From: Chitinimonas_A lacunae
GTDB taxonomy: Bacteria > Pseudomonadota > Gammaproteobacteria > Burkholderiales > Chitinimonadaceae
Assembly: GCF_042650885.1 (NCBI RefSeq)
Contig: NZ_JBHSBU010000001.1
Coordinates: 2,232,001-2,296,000 of the forward strand
DNA length: 64,000 bases
Direction of reading: 5' to 3'
Below the pieces are notes generated by a model, which ran no database searches, was not told where the DNA came from, and saw nothing but the letters and a program-made list of their open reading frames with translations. The position numbers were made by a program, and so were the translations under genes. Below are positions 1 through 7,663 of the stretch, one piece after another; position 1 is the first letter of the stretch, and each line of letters starts with the position of its first letter.

Positions 1-497
1 AACGCCTCGGGGCCGATCGCCGGTCCCAACCAGGCCGACAACCCGGCCGCCCCGCCCAGCTTCTCAACCGTGGCTTCCAGTACTCCCCCGGCCAGGCCAC
101 GCCAACCTGCATGGGCCGCACCGACAGCGCTGCCGTCGTCCCGGGCAAACAGCACAGGCAGACAATCGGCGGTCAGGACAGCACAGACCCGACCTGGAGC
201 GAACGCCACAGCGGCATCGGCTTCAGGAGCCTCCTGCGCCACCTGGGCCACATCGATCACCTCGAGGCCATGGACCTGCCGCAACCAGACCGGCTGGCCC
301 GGCAAGGACCGACGCAGCAAGGACCGATTGGCCGCCACCGCCGCCGGATCGTCACCGACATGGTCACCCAGATTCAGACTTCGATAAGGCGGCAGACTGA
401 CGCCACCGTCACGCGTGCTATAGAGCGCGCCCACCCCGGGCGGCAGCGGCCAATCCGGCCGCAGCAATCCGGGAGTTTTGCCGGGTTCGGGTGCCAC
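1..497 (-). CDS. pgeF: PgeF/YfiH-family purine nucleoside phosphorylase (laccase domain), 3' end cut by window edge
   Basis: Translating the minus strand from a GTG at 497 gives an open frame to the window edge (about 165 residues). An AAGGAG ribosome site lies a few bases upstream. Two family hallmarks are visible: VLTADCLPVLFA and AAHAGWRGLAGGVLEA, which hold the Cys and His of the YfiH/PgeF metal site, plus RQVHG further upstream. Members of this family act on purine nucleosides and were once called polyphenol oxidases; in E. coli the protein is also linked to peptidoglycan editing. The gene follows rluD on the same strand, the usual bacterial order. The C-terminal third lies outside the window. 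Confidence 0.9.
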   Translation of the reverse strand, partial: MAPEPGKTPGLLRPDWPLPPGVGALYSTRDGGVSLPPYRSLNLGDHVGDDPAAVAANRSLLRRSLPGQPVWLRQVHGLEVIDVAQVAQEAPEADAAVAFAPGRVCAVLTADCLPVLFARDDGSAVGAAHAGWRGLAGGVLEATVEKLGGAAGLSAWLGPAIGPEA

Positions 498-524
498 GTT
501 TTCTCCTTGAGGAAAGCCTCTGCT

Positions 525-577
525 TGAAATTAAAGAAATAGGAATAAATTCTGCAAGATAAGTAGCCGTATATACAT
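525..577 (-). repeat. AT-rich intergenic repeat, copy I1
   Basis: Read on the minus strand, this stretch has TATATACGGCT, then the core TCTTGCA (plus 552-558), then TTTATTCC and an AT-rich tail. It lies between the rluD stop and the pgeF start. Its 5' part is also one arm of an 11-bp inverted repeat (564-574 with 587-597, 12-nt loop), so the transcript could form a hairpin between the two genes. It is one of nine copies listed separately. Confidence 0.5.
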
Positions 578-605
578 AAAAATACATATATACGGCTCTA
601 CCACT

Positions 606-1604
606 TCAATCTTCGGCTTCCAGGTCGGCCTGCAACGCTGCCAGCAAAGTCACCATGTCGGTCGGCAATTCGGCCTTCCAGCCAAGCAGCCGTCCATCGT
701 CAGGATGAAGCAAGGCCAACTCTGCAGCGTGCAGGGCCTGCCGGTTGAATTGTTGCAGCACAGTGGCCAGCGCCGACGTGACAGCAGGCGGGCGGCCGCC
801 GTAGACCGGATCGGCCGCCAGGGCATGGCCGATTGACTGCATATGCACCCGGATCTGATGGGTACGGCCGGTTTCGAGCTTGCATTGCACCAGGGTATGG
901 TTGCGGTAGCGCATCAGCACGCGGTAATGGGTGATGGCCGGTTTGCCGTGTTCCACCACCGCCATCTTGAGCCGGTCGCGCGGATGACGGCCGATCGGCC
1001 GGTCGATGGTAGCGTCGGTATTGAGGCGTCCCTGCGCCACCGCCAGATAGAGCCGCGTCACGCTGCGCGCCTGGAGTTGGCGCACCAGATGGGTCTGGGC
1101 GGTCAGCGTGCGCGCCACCACCATCAGGCCGCTGGTGTCCTTGTCGAGCCGATGCACAATGCCGGCGCGCGGCAGCTGGGCCAGATCGGGATAGCGGTAA
1201 AGCAAGCCATTGAGTAAGGTGCCGGACCAGTTTCCGGCCGCCGGATGAACCACCAGGCCCGCCGGCTTGTCGATGACCACGAGACTTGCATCCTCGTAGA
1301 TCACCGGAAAGTCGACCGGCTCGGGCTGAAAAGCCTGGACCTGCGGATCAGTCTCGATCTCGACCGTCACGGATTCGCCACCCCAGACCTTGGTCTTGGG
1401 CGCGACCACCCGACCGTCGAGCAGGACACGCCCACTCTCGATCCAGCGCACCAAGCGGCTGCGCGAATAGTCGGTCAACAGACTGGCCAGGGCGGCATCA
1501 AAACGAATTCCGGCCGCAGAGGCCGGAATGTCGAGGTTTAGGCGTTCGCCCGAATCGCTATAATCTTCGGTTTCTAGACCGGATTCCAAAATGGGGTCGT
1601 TCAT
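606..1604 (-). CDS. rluD: 23S rRNA pseudouridine synthase RluD
   Basis: This 332-residue protein has an N-terminal S4 RNA-binding domain (about residues 25-85, DYSRSRLVRWIESGRVLLDG) and an RluA-type catalytic domain with the Asp-containing motif HRLDKDTSGLMVVA and the downstream RTHQIRVHM. RluD makes the pseudouridines of helix 69 in 23S rRNA (1911, 1915, 1917 in E. coli). I chose the ATG at 1604, which gives a short acidic N-terminal extension of the kind seen in betaproteobacterial RluD; the longer open frame to 1739 would run antisense into bamD. The chosen start codon overlaps the divergent bamD start by two bases, so the start call is less certain than the identity. pgeF follows. Confidence 0.93.
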   Translation of the reverse strand: MNDPILESGLETEDYSDSGERLNLDIPASAAGIRFDAALASLLTDYSRSRLVRWIESGRVLLDGRVVAPKTKVWGGESVTVEIETDPQVQAFQPEPVDFPVIYEDASLVVIDKPAGLVVHPAAGNWSGTLLNGLLYRYPDLAQLPRAGIVHRLDKDTSGLMVVARTLTAQTHLVRQLQARSVTRLYLAVAQGRLNTDATIDRPIGRHPRDRLKMAVVEHGKPAITHYRVLMRYRNHTLVQCKLETGRTHQIRVHMQSIGHALAADPVYGGRPPAVTSALATVLQQFNRQALHAAELALLHPDDGRLLGWKAELPTDMVTLLAALQADLEAED

Positions 1605-2388
1605 GACACGTATTTTACCCGCTCTTGTCGCCGGCCTGCTGCTCGCTGGTTGCAGCACCATCGGCAAGCCCGAGGAACCCAAGACCGCCAGTGCGGAAGA
1701 AATGTACCGCGAGGCCCAGCAGGAACTGAGCGAAGGCAACTATGCCTCAGCGGTCAAGCGGTTCGAAGCCCTGTCGGCCCGTTACCCTTATGGTCGCTAT
1801 GCCCAGCAAGCCGAACTGGAAATCGCCTACGCCAACTACAAGGACCAGGAACCCACCCTGGCATTGGCGGCAGTCGATCGCTTTATCAAGCAGTATCCGG
1901 CCCATCCGAGCGTGGACTACGCCTACTATCTCAAGGGCCTGATCAACTTCCTGGAAGACCGCACCCTGTTTGCAGCGATCTCGCGGCAGGATCTGTCGGA
2001 ACGCGACCCGCGCGCCGCCCGCGAGTCGTTCGAAGCCTTCCGCGATCTGATTACCCGTTTCCCCAACAGCCGCTACGCCGAAGACGCACGTGACCGCCTG
2101 GCCTTTCTGGTGACGGCGCTCGCTGACCATGAGCTCCATGTCGCCCGCTATTACTATAAGCGCGGCGCCTATCTGGCGGCGGCCAACCGGGCCAAGGTGG
2201 TGCTGGAGAACTATTCTCATACCGACCGGGTCGAGCGGGCGCTGGTCATGATGTCTGCCGCTTACGACAAACTCGGCATGAACGAGCTGCGCGACGACAG
2301 CCGCCGCGTTTTGGAAAAGAACTATCCAAACAGCAAGTTAACTGCCGAAATCGTCTTCGCTGACGAAAGCTGGTGGAAACTTTGGTAG
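1603..2388 (+). CDS. bamD: Outer membrane assembly lipoprotein BamD (ComL)
   Basis: This 261-residue lipoprotein begins with a signal peptide and lipobox LLLAGC, with the lipidated Cys at about residue 17. The rest is a chain of TPR-like helices (EMYREAQQELSEGNY, RFIKQYPAHPSVDYAYYLKG, RFPNSRYAEDA). BamD is the essential lipoprotein partner of BamA in the complex that inserts beta-barrel proteins in the outer membrane. An in-frame ATG at 1591 would add four residues before the signal peptide; the ATG at 1603 puts Arg right after the start and fits a lipoprotein signal better. It is divergent from rluD, as in E. coli, and is followed within 20 bases by the tRNA promoter. Confidence 0.95.
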   Translation: MTRILPALVAGLLLAGCSTIGKPEEPKTASAEEMYREAQQELSEGNYASAVKRFEALSARYPYGRYAQQAELEIAYANYKDQEPTLALAAVDRFIKQYPAHPSVDYAYYLKGLINFLEDRTLFAAISRQDLSERDPRAARESFEAFRDLITRFPNSRYAEDARDRLAFLVTALADHELHVARYYYKRGAYLAAANRAKVVLENYSHTDRVERALVMMSAAYDKLGMNELRDDSRRVLEKNYPNSKLTAEIVFADESWWKLW

Positions 2389-2405
2389 AAATTTTACAAA
2401 AGGGG

Positions 2406-2434
2406 TTTACAAACCAGAAAAAGCCCCTTAATAT
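2406..2434 (+). promoter_or_regulatory. Sigma-70 promoter for the tRNA cassette
   Basis: TTTACA (2406-2411) and TAATAT (2429-2434) are separated by exactly 17 bases, close to the sigma-70 consensus. A GC-rich discriminator (GCGCGTC) follows, as is usual for stable-RNA promoters under stringent control. Transcription would start near 2441, about 37 bases before the first tRNA. Confidence 0.7.
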
Positions 2435-2477
2435 GCGCGTCTCTTCGCTGCTGAACGACGAAACAGCGAAGCAGTTT

Positions 2478-2553
<76 letters not shown>

Positions 2554-2592
2554 AATTGAGATGATTTGACATTGTCAGGTTGTCGAGATTAA

Positions 2593-2668
2593 GTCCCCAT
2601 CGTCTAGAGGCCTAGGACACCGCCCTTTCACGGCGATAACCGGGGTTCGAATCCCCGTGGGGACGCCA
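2593..2668 (+). tRNA. tRNA-Glu (TTC), copy 1
   Basis: This 76-base cloverleaf has acceptor arm GTCCCCA/TGGGGAC, anticodon loop CTTTCAC (anticodon TTC), T-arm CGGGGTTCGAATCCCCG and an encoded CCA. The sequence is very close to E. coli tRNA-Glu. The first anticodon-stem pair is C-A, as read, which may reflect a natural variant. Confidence 0.95.
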
Positions 2669-2730
2669 ACAAAGCCCATCCGACAAGGGGCTTGACCGAG
2701 CGAAGTGATTCGTCAGGAATGTCGGAATTT

Positions 2731-2806
<76 letters not shown>

Positions 2807-2845
2807 AATTGAGATGATTTGACATTGTCAGGTTGTCGAGATTAA

Positions 2846-2921
2846 GTCCCCATCGTCTAGAGGCCTAGGACACCGCCCTTTCACGGCGATAACCGGGGTT
2901 CGAATCCCCGTGGGGACGCCA
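2846..2921 (+). tRNA. tRNA-Glu (TTC), copy 2
   Basis: As read, this is identical to the first tRNA-Glu, again offset by 253 bases. It is the last gene of the cassette, and the terminator hairpin starts about nine bases after its CCA. Confidence 0.95.
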
Positions 2922-2925
2922 CTTA

Positions 2926-2955
2926 AAAACGGCCGCGTGCAAACGCGGCCGTTTT
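2926..2955 (+). terminator. Rho-independent terminator of the tRNA transcript
   Basis: An eight-pair GC-rich stem (CGGCCGCG at 2930-2937 with CGCGGCCG at 2944-2951) has a six-base loop, is preceded by AAAAA and followed by TTTT. Confidence 0.85.
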
Positions 2956-3031
2956 GCTATGCTTCAGCCGAATCAGCACGCCTATCTACCGCTCTTGCTC
3001 GATAGCTCGCCACTGCTACGGAAGTTCACAC

Positions 3032-4246
3032 ATGGCTCCTTTGTTGCAACAGCAGTTCGATCACTGGATGGATGTGGCCAATACCGCCATGGAAGACCAG
3101 GATCTCGAAGAAGCCCTCAGCGCCATCGACAGCGCCGCCGCCACCCTGACTGCAGCGGCCGAACAGGGTATCGAATACTGGGCCTGGATCTACGACTATC
3201 GCCGCTACCTGCTGCTCGAACTCGGCCGCAACGACGAAGGCATCGCCGCCAGCCGTGAAGCCATTGCCCGGATCAATCCCTCCCAGCTTTTCCCCTACGT
3301 CGCCGAACATCGGCATCTGCGCACCACGCTGCGGGCGGCCCACCATGCCGTGGCGCGCCATCTCTACCACCACGCCGATAACGATGAGCAGCTCGAACAA
3401 GCACTGGCGCATGCCGAACAGAGCCTGACCATCAGCTCCCCGATCGATGAGGAGCCTTCCCGTCCACTGTTTCTGGCCACCCAGGCACTGATTCTGGCCG
3501 ATCTGTCCGAGCGCCAGCCTGCCCTGCGGCCCCAATTGTGGTTGCTGCTCAAAACCATGCAGCAGGCAGCCAATCCGTATTTGCAGGAAGAGGAAGAGCT
3601 GGCCGAACAGATCAACGACGCCGATTTCCAGCGCTATCTGGCCGACGACCCGCTGGAGAAAAGCCGCCACGGCCCCGAAGGCGAAAGCGCCGCCGCAGCG
3701 CTCGTGCGCTACGAAACCTTTATTGCCGCCCTGGCCGAAGTCGATCCCACCCGGGCCTCGTTCCACGAACTCGAACGCGCCGGCCCGCTGCCTGAGCTGG
3801 CCGACCCGACCCTGCCCACCGAACTGGTGAGCTTTCTGCGGGAAGTCGGCCCCGTCTCGGCCGGCGAAGACTGGTCGGCCTTCTGGCTACGCGCCCCGGC
3901 CGATCTGGAAGCGAGCGGCCTGGTCGACTTCATCAAATGGATCTGGGGTTCACGCGACGAAATCGACGAGTCCTACGATTCGGAAGATATCGAGCAGCTG
4001 AACCGCTCGTACCGGGTGTTCGGGATGCAGTATTACGACGACAATCAGCACAGCTATCTGTACTTCGACGAAGCCGGCCGCTTCGGTTCGATCTATTACG
4101 ACCAGGACAATTTCGATGCCCTCTGTCGTGATTATCTCGACCCGATGTTGAACGCCAGCCCCGCCGACTGCACACTCGATGAACTGGTCAGCGCGCTGAT
4201 CGACGAGACCATTGAAGACGTCCACGAATCGTTCAGCGAAGAGTGA
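3032..4246 (+). CDS. Unknown protein, TPR-like N-terminus with a SUKH/SMI1-KNR4-like C-terminal half
   Basis: This is a 404-residue acidic cytoplasmic protein with no signal peptide or membrane segment. The first ~190 residues are helical and TPR-like (EEALSAIDSAAATLTAAAEQ, RNDEGIAASREAIARINP). From about residue 265 the pattern changes: LPTELVSFLREVGPVSAG, then alternating strand-like segments ending in HSYLYFDEAGRFGSIYYD and DNFDALCRDYLDPML. That layout recalls the SUKH (SMI1/KNR4) fold, whose members are often immunity proteins against polymorphic toxins; this is inference from pattern only. The ATG at 3032 is preferred because the upstream extension to 2954 starts inside the tRNA terminator. 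No toxin gene is adjacent; tRNAs lie upstream and repeats downstream. Confidence 0.6.
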   Translation: MAPLLQQQFDHWMDVANTAMEDQDLEEALSAIDSAAATLTAAAEQGIEYWAWIYDYRRYLLLELGRNDEGIAASREAIARINPSQLFPYVAEHRHLRTTLRAAHHAVARHLYHHADNDEQLEQALAHAEQSLTISSPIDEEPSRPLFLATQALILADLSERQPALRPQLWLLLKTMQQAANPYLQEEEELAEQINDADFQRYLADDPLEKSRHGPEGESAAAALVRYETFIAALAEVDPTRASFHELERAGPLPELADPTLPTELVSFLREVGPVSAGEDWSAFWLRAPADLEASGLVDFIKWIWGSRDEIDESYDSEDIEQLNRSYRVFGMQYYDDNQHSYLYFDEAGRFGSIYYDQDNFDALCRDYLDPMLNASPADCTLDELVSALIDETIEDVHESFSEE

Positions 4247-4319
4247 GACAGCGCTTCATGCCGTCGACCTTGGCCTGGGCGGAAAGCATTTACGTGCCGG
4301 GACAGGCCAGAAGTAACGA

Positions 4320-4429
4320 CTAGCGCATTTCCATTTAGATCAGCATCGCCGCTAAGCCTGGTGGAACACTGTACGCCTGCGCTTTGAGGTCCGGACACGC
4401 TGCCGCCGAATTGGCTGGAAAGGCGCTAG
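4320..4429 (-). repeat. CTAG-ended ~110-bp element, copy A
   Basis: The element is exactly 110 bases with imperfect terminal inverted repeats: CTAGCGCATTTCCA at the left end and, read from the right end, CTAGCGCCTTTCCA. Its reverse complement aligns along its whole length with copy B at 5294-5403. It carries no open frame of interest. It sits between the SUKH-like gene and nfi. Confidence 0.75.
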
Positions 4430-4512
4430 CTCACCTCCCAAGAACTCGGCGTCGGCGGATCTGCACACAGCGCATCACAACCAACGCGCCGCTTGAAGGG
4501 GAAATGCGCTAA
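4426..4512 (+). repeat. CTAG-ended element, shorter copy A2, abutting copy A
   Basis: It shares the CTAG end of copy A and runs to GAAATGCGCTAA. The inner part (AACTCGGCGTCGGCGG, CACAGCGCATCA) matches copy B2 at 5400. Its last bases, CTA at 4509-4511, supply the TAG stop codon of the minus-strand nfi gene. Confidence 0.6.
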
Positions 4513-5183
4513 CCCAAGGCCGCCAGCCGCCGCCTGACCCGCTGATCGGCCTGCCGGGTGGTTTCCGGCAGACGGTAACGCGGTGTCAGGCGCAGTATCC
4601 AGTCGCAGGCCGCATCGAGCGTTATCCGGTGGCCTATCGATACGTCAACGGGTTTCACCCCATCCTGGGTCCGCAATACCCGTCCCACCACCGCTTCTCC
4701 ATCGACCAGCTCGCTTGCCGACCCACGCGCCGATGCCGGCTCGGCCGCCTCGCCCACCAGCCGCGTCTTGGCACAACCCAGCGTCGGCAGGTCGTACAGC
4801 ACACCCAGATGACAAGCCAGACCGAAACGGCGCGGATGGGCCAAGCCCTGCCCGTCGCAGACCACCAGATCGGGCCGCCGCGATAATTTCTCCAGCGCCG
4901 CCATGATCGCCGGCAACTCACGAAACGAAAACAGACCCGGCACATAGGGAAACTGCACCGCCGCCTCGGCCTCGGCAGCCTCGACCACCTCCAGCGTCAT
5001 CGCATCGAGCAGCACCACGCTGGCCACCAGTACCATCTCATCCTTGGCATAGGCCACATCGACCCCTGCCACGGTCGCTATCGGTCCAGGCTCAACACAG
5101 CGCACCTTGGCTGCCAGCTCGCGCTGCAATGCCCAGGCGGCATCGATATCGAGTTGCCAGGGATGGTCGATCACCGGTTTCAT
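4509..5183 (-). CDS. nfi: Endonuclease V (deoxyinosine 3'-endonuclease)
   Basis: This 224-residue protein is a normal-length EndoV. Motifs in order: GVDVAYA (metal-binding Asp at about residue 43), PYVPGLFSFRE (the YVPG strand-wedge motif and the catalytic Glu), VVCDGQG (Asp near 110), and GCAKTRLVGE. EndoV cuts the second phosphodiester 3' of deoxyinosine and starts repair of deaminated adenine. The start ATG at 5183 fits the family. The gene stands alone: its stop lies in repeat A2, and repeat pair B/B2 sits about 110 bases upstream of its start, so it is bracketed by inverted copies of the same repeat family. Confidence 0.94.
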   Translation of the reverse strand: MKPVIDHPWQLDIDAAWALQRELAAKVRCVEPGPIATVAGVDVAYAKDEMVLVASVVLLDAMTLEVVEAAEAEAAVQFPYVPGLFSFRELPAIMAALEKLSRRPDLVVCDGQGLAHPRRFGLACHLGVLYDLPTLGCAKTRLVGEAAEPASARGSASELVDGEAVVGRVLRTQDGVKPVDVSIGHRITLDAACDWILRLTPRYRLPETTRQADQRVRRRLAALG

Positions 5184-5293
5184 CAGTTCTCCAGAAAAAA
5201 ACCAGGCTTGTCGGGTCTACGGCAGGTCTGCCTGTCCCCTCCTGCTCCGCAAGCAAGCTGCTGGGCTGGTTGGGCGCTTGGCTAAGTGACGCC

Positions 5294-5403
5294 CTAGCGC
5301 ATTTCCAGTCAATTCGGCATCAGCGGGGCCGAACCTCAAAGCGCAAGCGTGCAGCGCTCCGCCAGGCTTAGCGGCGACGCCGATCGAAATGGAAATGCTC
5401 TAG
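5294..5403 (+). repeat. CTAG-ended ~110-bp element, copy B
   Basis: It is again exactly 110 bases, with ends CTAGCGCATTTCCA and (read inward from the right) CTAGAGCATTTCC. It is the inverted counterpart of copy A; shared inner blocks include CGCCGCTAAGCCTGG (reverse strand) and GCGCTTTGAGGT (reverse strand). Confidence 0.75.
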
Positions 5404-5508
5404 CGTATGTCCGAAAAACTCGGAGGCAGCGGGTCCGGGCACAGCGCATCAGATTGGGGTCGATCAACCAGCGTGGCTGGCGAGCTCGATTTGAACGGAA
5501 ATGTCCTC
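5400..5508 (+). repeat. CTAG-ended element, copy B2, abutting copy B
   Basis: It starts at the CTAG shared with copy B and contains AACTCGGAGGCAGCGGGTCC and CACAGCGCATCA, which match A2, then TTTGAACGGAAATG near the right end. The right terminal CTAG is not preserved. The remaining 5509-5749 has no gene that I can support. Confidence 0.55.
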
Positions 5509-5749
5509 CTGTCCGCGCCGGCTCCCAGGGTCTGGCGGAGTGGATACAGACGCCACGGAACAGCACGCTTTCCAGCTCGTCCGCCGCTTCCACTAAACCT
5601 CCTGCCGTCTCGCTGGACTGCCCACTGAAAAGCCCTTTCACCACTTGGCCCGCTGCGCATGGGTAGATCATAAGTTACTGAACCATCGTGCTTATTCGGG
5701 CCTATTCTGGTAATAATTTCGCCCTTGATCGACTGCCGGTGGTGCAGCG

Positions 5750-6463
5750 GTGCGTCTTCTTCGTTTTTCAGTCCATGCCTGCAGTGCTGCCTTACGCGCG
5801 CTGTTGGCGTTCGGATTGCTGTCGTGGGCCTGGGCACTCGACACCGTGACTATCGCCCGACCGGGCCTGCCGCGTATCTCGAGCACCCTGGCCCGGGTGG
5901 AAACCCGTCTGACCGCCGCCTACAGCGCGCTTGGCATCACCCCGCGCTTTATCGACCTGCCACCCCTGCGCGCCACGCTGTATGCCGCCACCGGCCAGAT
6001 CGACGGTGAAATGGTCCGGGTAGCGATTCCGCCTGAATACCAGGACCGCTTTGTCCGGGTCAACGTCGTGGTAGCCCATTTCAACGTGGTGGTCATCACT
6101 GCCAATGCCGCCTTACGGGTCGAGCGGCCGGAAGACCTGGGGCGGCTGCGGGTCGGGGTGGTGCGCGGCATCTACGCCGCCGAGGAAACCGCCCGCTACG
6201 CCGCCCGGATCGAAGCGGCTGAGAGCTATGAAGCGCTCTATCAGATGCTGCGCCTAGGCCGGATCGATGCCGTGCTGTCGGTGCATTTCGAGGATACCGG
6301 TCCGCGCCGCGGCCCGTATCTGCGCCATGACGTGCTGGTAGGCCATGTGGTCAACGAAGCCGTTACCCGCTGGCCGGGCTACCATTTCCTGAATAGCCGC
6401 CATCTGGAATTGGCCAAACGGCTGACCCAGCAACTCAGGAAACCGGCACACGCACAGAAATAA
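5750..6463 (+). CDS. Periplasmic substrate-binding protein, SBP_bac_3-like
   Basis: This 237-residue protein starts with GTG at 5750 and has a signal peptide (hydrophobic ALRALLAFGLLSWAWA). The mature part has the layout of small amino-acid-type binding proteins: DTVTIARPGLPRISS, a lobe switch near RPEDLGRLRVGVVRGIYAAE, and a closing AESYEALYQMLRLGRIDAVL. In this family such proteins bind a small solute in the periplasm for an ABC transporter or a sensor. No permease, ATPase or kinase is adjacent, so the ligand and partner are unknown; many betaproteobacteria carry orphan copies. The upstream ribosome site is weak, so the start is tentative. Confidence 0.7.
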   Translation: MRLLRFSVHACSAALRALLAFGLLSWAWALDTVTIARPGLPRISSTLARVETRLTAAYSALGITPRFIDLPPLRATLYAATGQIDGEMVRVAIPPEYQDRFVRVNVVVAHFNVVVITANAALRVERPEDLGRLRVGVVRGIYAAEETARYAARIEAAESYEALYQMLRLGRIDAVLSVHFEDTGPRRGPYLRHDVLVGHVVNEAVTRWPGYHFLNSRHLELAKRLTQQLRKPAHAQK

Positions 6464-6514
6464 AATTATCTGCAAAACCACTGCAAGACAGTGGAAAGAA
6501 AAAAAACAAAAAAT
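6458..6514 (-). repeat. AT-rich intergenic repeat, copy I2
   Basis: On the minus strand this reads CCACTGTCTTGCAG (core at plus 6482-6488), GGTTTTGCAG and then TTTTATT, preceded by a long T-rich run. It begins over the stop codon of the binding-protein gene and lies between convergent genes. CCACTGCAAGACAGTGG can also form a small hairpin. Confidence 0.5.
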
Positions 6515-6540
6515 AAAAAACCCGCTTAGGCGGGTTTTTT
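6515..6540 (+). terminator. Bidirectional Rho-independent terminator
   Basis: AAAAAACCCGC, short loop, GCGGGTTTTTT. The A and T runs on both sides let it serve the plus-strand binding-protein gene and the minus-strand fpr gene. Confidence 0.85.
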
Positions 6541-6695
6541 ATCGTCCTTGCCGGCCGGCGAATGCCGATGTGCTTCCGAGCAGCGATCCGAAGCCGCCCT
6601 GCTATCCCTCCCCAACCGTGGACGGACAGCGTAGTGCATGACGCCACTTAGCTAAGGCAGCTTGCCTTGGGACGGACCGGGATGCCGGCGAGGCA

Positions 6696-7475
6696 TTACT
6701 TCTCGACGAAGGCGCGCTCGATCACATAGTCGCCCGGCTCGCCCACCCGCGGCGACACCTTAAAGCCACGCTCGTCGAGCAGGGCGGCGGTCTCCTTCAA
6801 CATGCTGGGACTGCCGCACAACATGGCGCGGTCGGTTTCCGGATTGAGCGGCGGCAGGCCGATATCCTTGCACAGCTTGCCGATCTTGATCAGATCGGTC
6901 AGCCGGCCCTGGTTACGGAACGGCTCGCGGGTCACGCTGGGGTAGTAGATCAGCTTTTCACGCACGGCTTCGCCGAAGAATTCGTTCTCCGGCAGCTCCT
7001 TGGTGATGAAGTCGGCATAGGCCAGTTCGCTGATATAGCGCACCCCGTGGAACAGAATCACCTTGTCGAAGCGTTCGTAGGTTTCCGGGTCCTTGATCAC
7101 GCTCATAAACGGCGCGAGACCGGTGCCGGTGCCGAACAGGAACAGATGGCGGCCGGGCTTCAGATCATGCAGCACCAGCGTGCCGGTGGGCTTGCGGCTG
7201 ACCAGGATCGGGTCGCCGACCTGGAGATGCTGCAAGCGCGAGGTCAGCGGACCATTGGGCACCTTGATGCTGAAGAATTCCAGATGCTCATCGTAGTTGG
7301 CACTGGCGATGCTATAGGCGCGCATCAGCGGCCGACCCTGCACTTCCAGGCCGATCATCACGAAATGGCCGTTCTCGAAACGCAGGCCGGGGTCACGGGT
7401 GGTGGTGAAGCTAAACAGGGTGTCGTTCCAGTGGTGGACGCTCAGAACACGTTCGGTAACGAAATTTGAGGACAT
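6696..7475 (-). CDS. fpr: Ferredoxin/flavodoxin-NADP+ reductase
   Basis: This 259-residue flavoprotein has FAD-binding RAYSIASANY (the RxYS motif, about residue 51), the NADP-binding FGTGTGLAPFMSV (about 115), and CGSPSM near residue 225. The C-terminus ends in FVEK, typical of bacterial subclass I enzymes. It moves electrons between NADPH and ferredoxin or flavodoxin and in proteobacteria is often part of oxidative-stress responses. It is monocistronic here. The stretch 7476-7617 upstream holds its promoter region, where I see no clear SoxR/FinR box. Confidence 0.94.
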   Translation of the reverse strand: MSSNFVTERVLSVHHWNDTLFSFTTTRDPGLRFENGHFVMIGLEVQGRPLMRAYSIASANYDEHLEFFSIKVPNGPLTSRLQHLQVGDPILVSRKPTGTLVLHDLKPGRHLFLFGTGTGLAPFMSVIKDPETYERFDKVILFHGVRYISELAYADFITKELPENEFFGEAVREKLIYYPSVTREPFRNQGRLTDLIKIGKLCKDIGLPPLNPETDRAMLCGSPSMLKETAALLDERGFKVSPRVGEPGDYVIERAFVEK

Positions 7476-7626
7476 GGCAGACTCGACAGACGGGGAGTTT
7501 CAAACGCCGCTTCGGGAAGCACGGGCTAGGCAGGCATAACGGCAACGGATTTTGCGCGATCTGGGCGGGTGACGCACCCGCTTTATCGCCATATGCATAT
7601 GAATTCGATGAAATCAAGAGGGCAAC

Positions 7627-7652
7627 CGGACGCCTGCCCGGGCAGGCGTCCG
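7627..7652 (-). terminator. Hairpin 3' of the aminotransferase gene
   Basis: This is a perfect 26-base palindrome (CGGACGCCTGCC paired with GGCAGGCGTCCG, CG at the centre) just after the stop codon at 7664. There is no U-tract on the minus strand, so it may stabilise the mRNA end rather than terminate on its own. Confidence 0.5.
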
Positions 7653-7663
7653 TTTCAGCCCGT

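Noticed and set aside
5400..5837. 145-residue minus-strand frame upstream of the binding protein
   Set aside because: It crosses repeat B2 and the start of the binding-protein gene, has low-complexity Arg/Pro content and no ribosome site.
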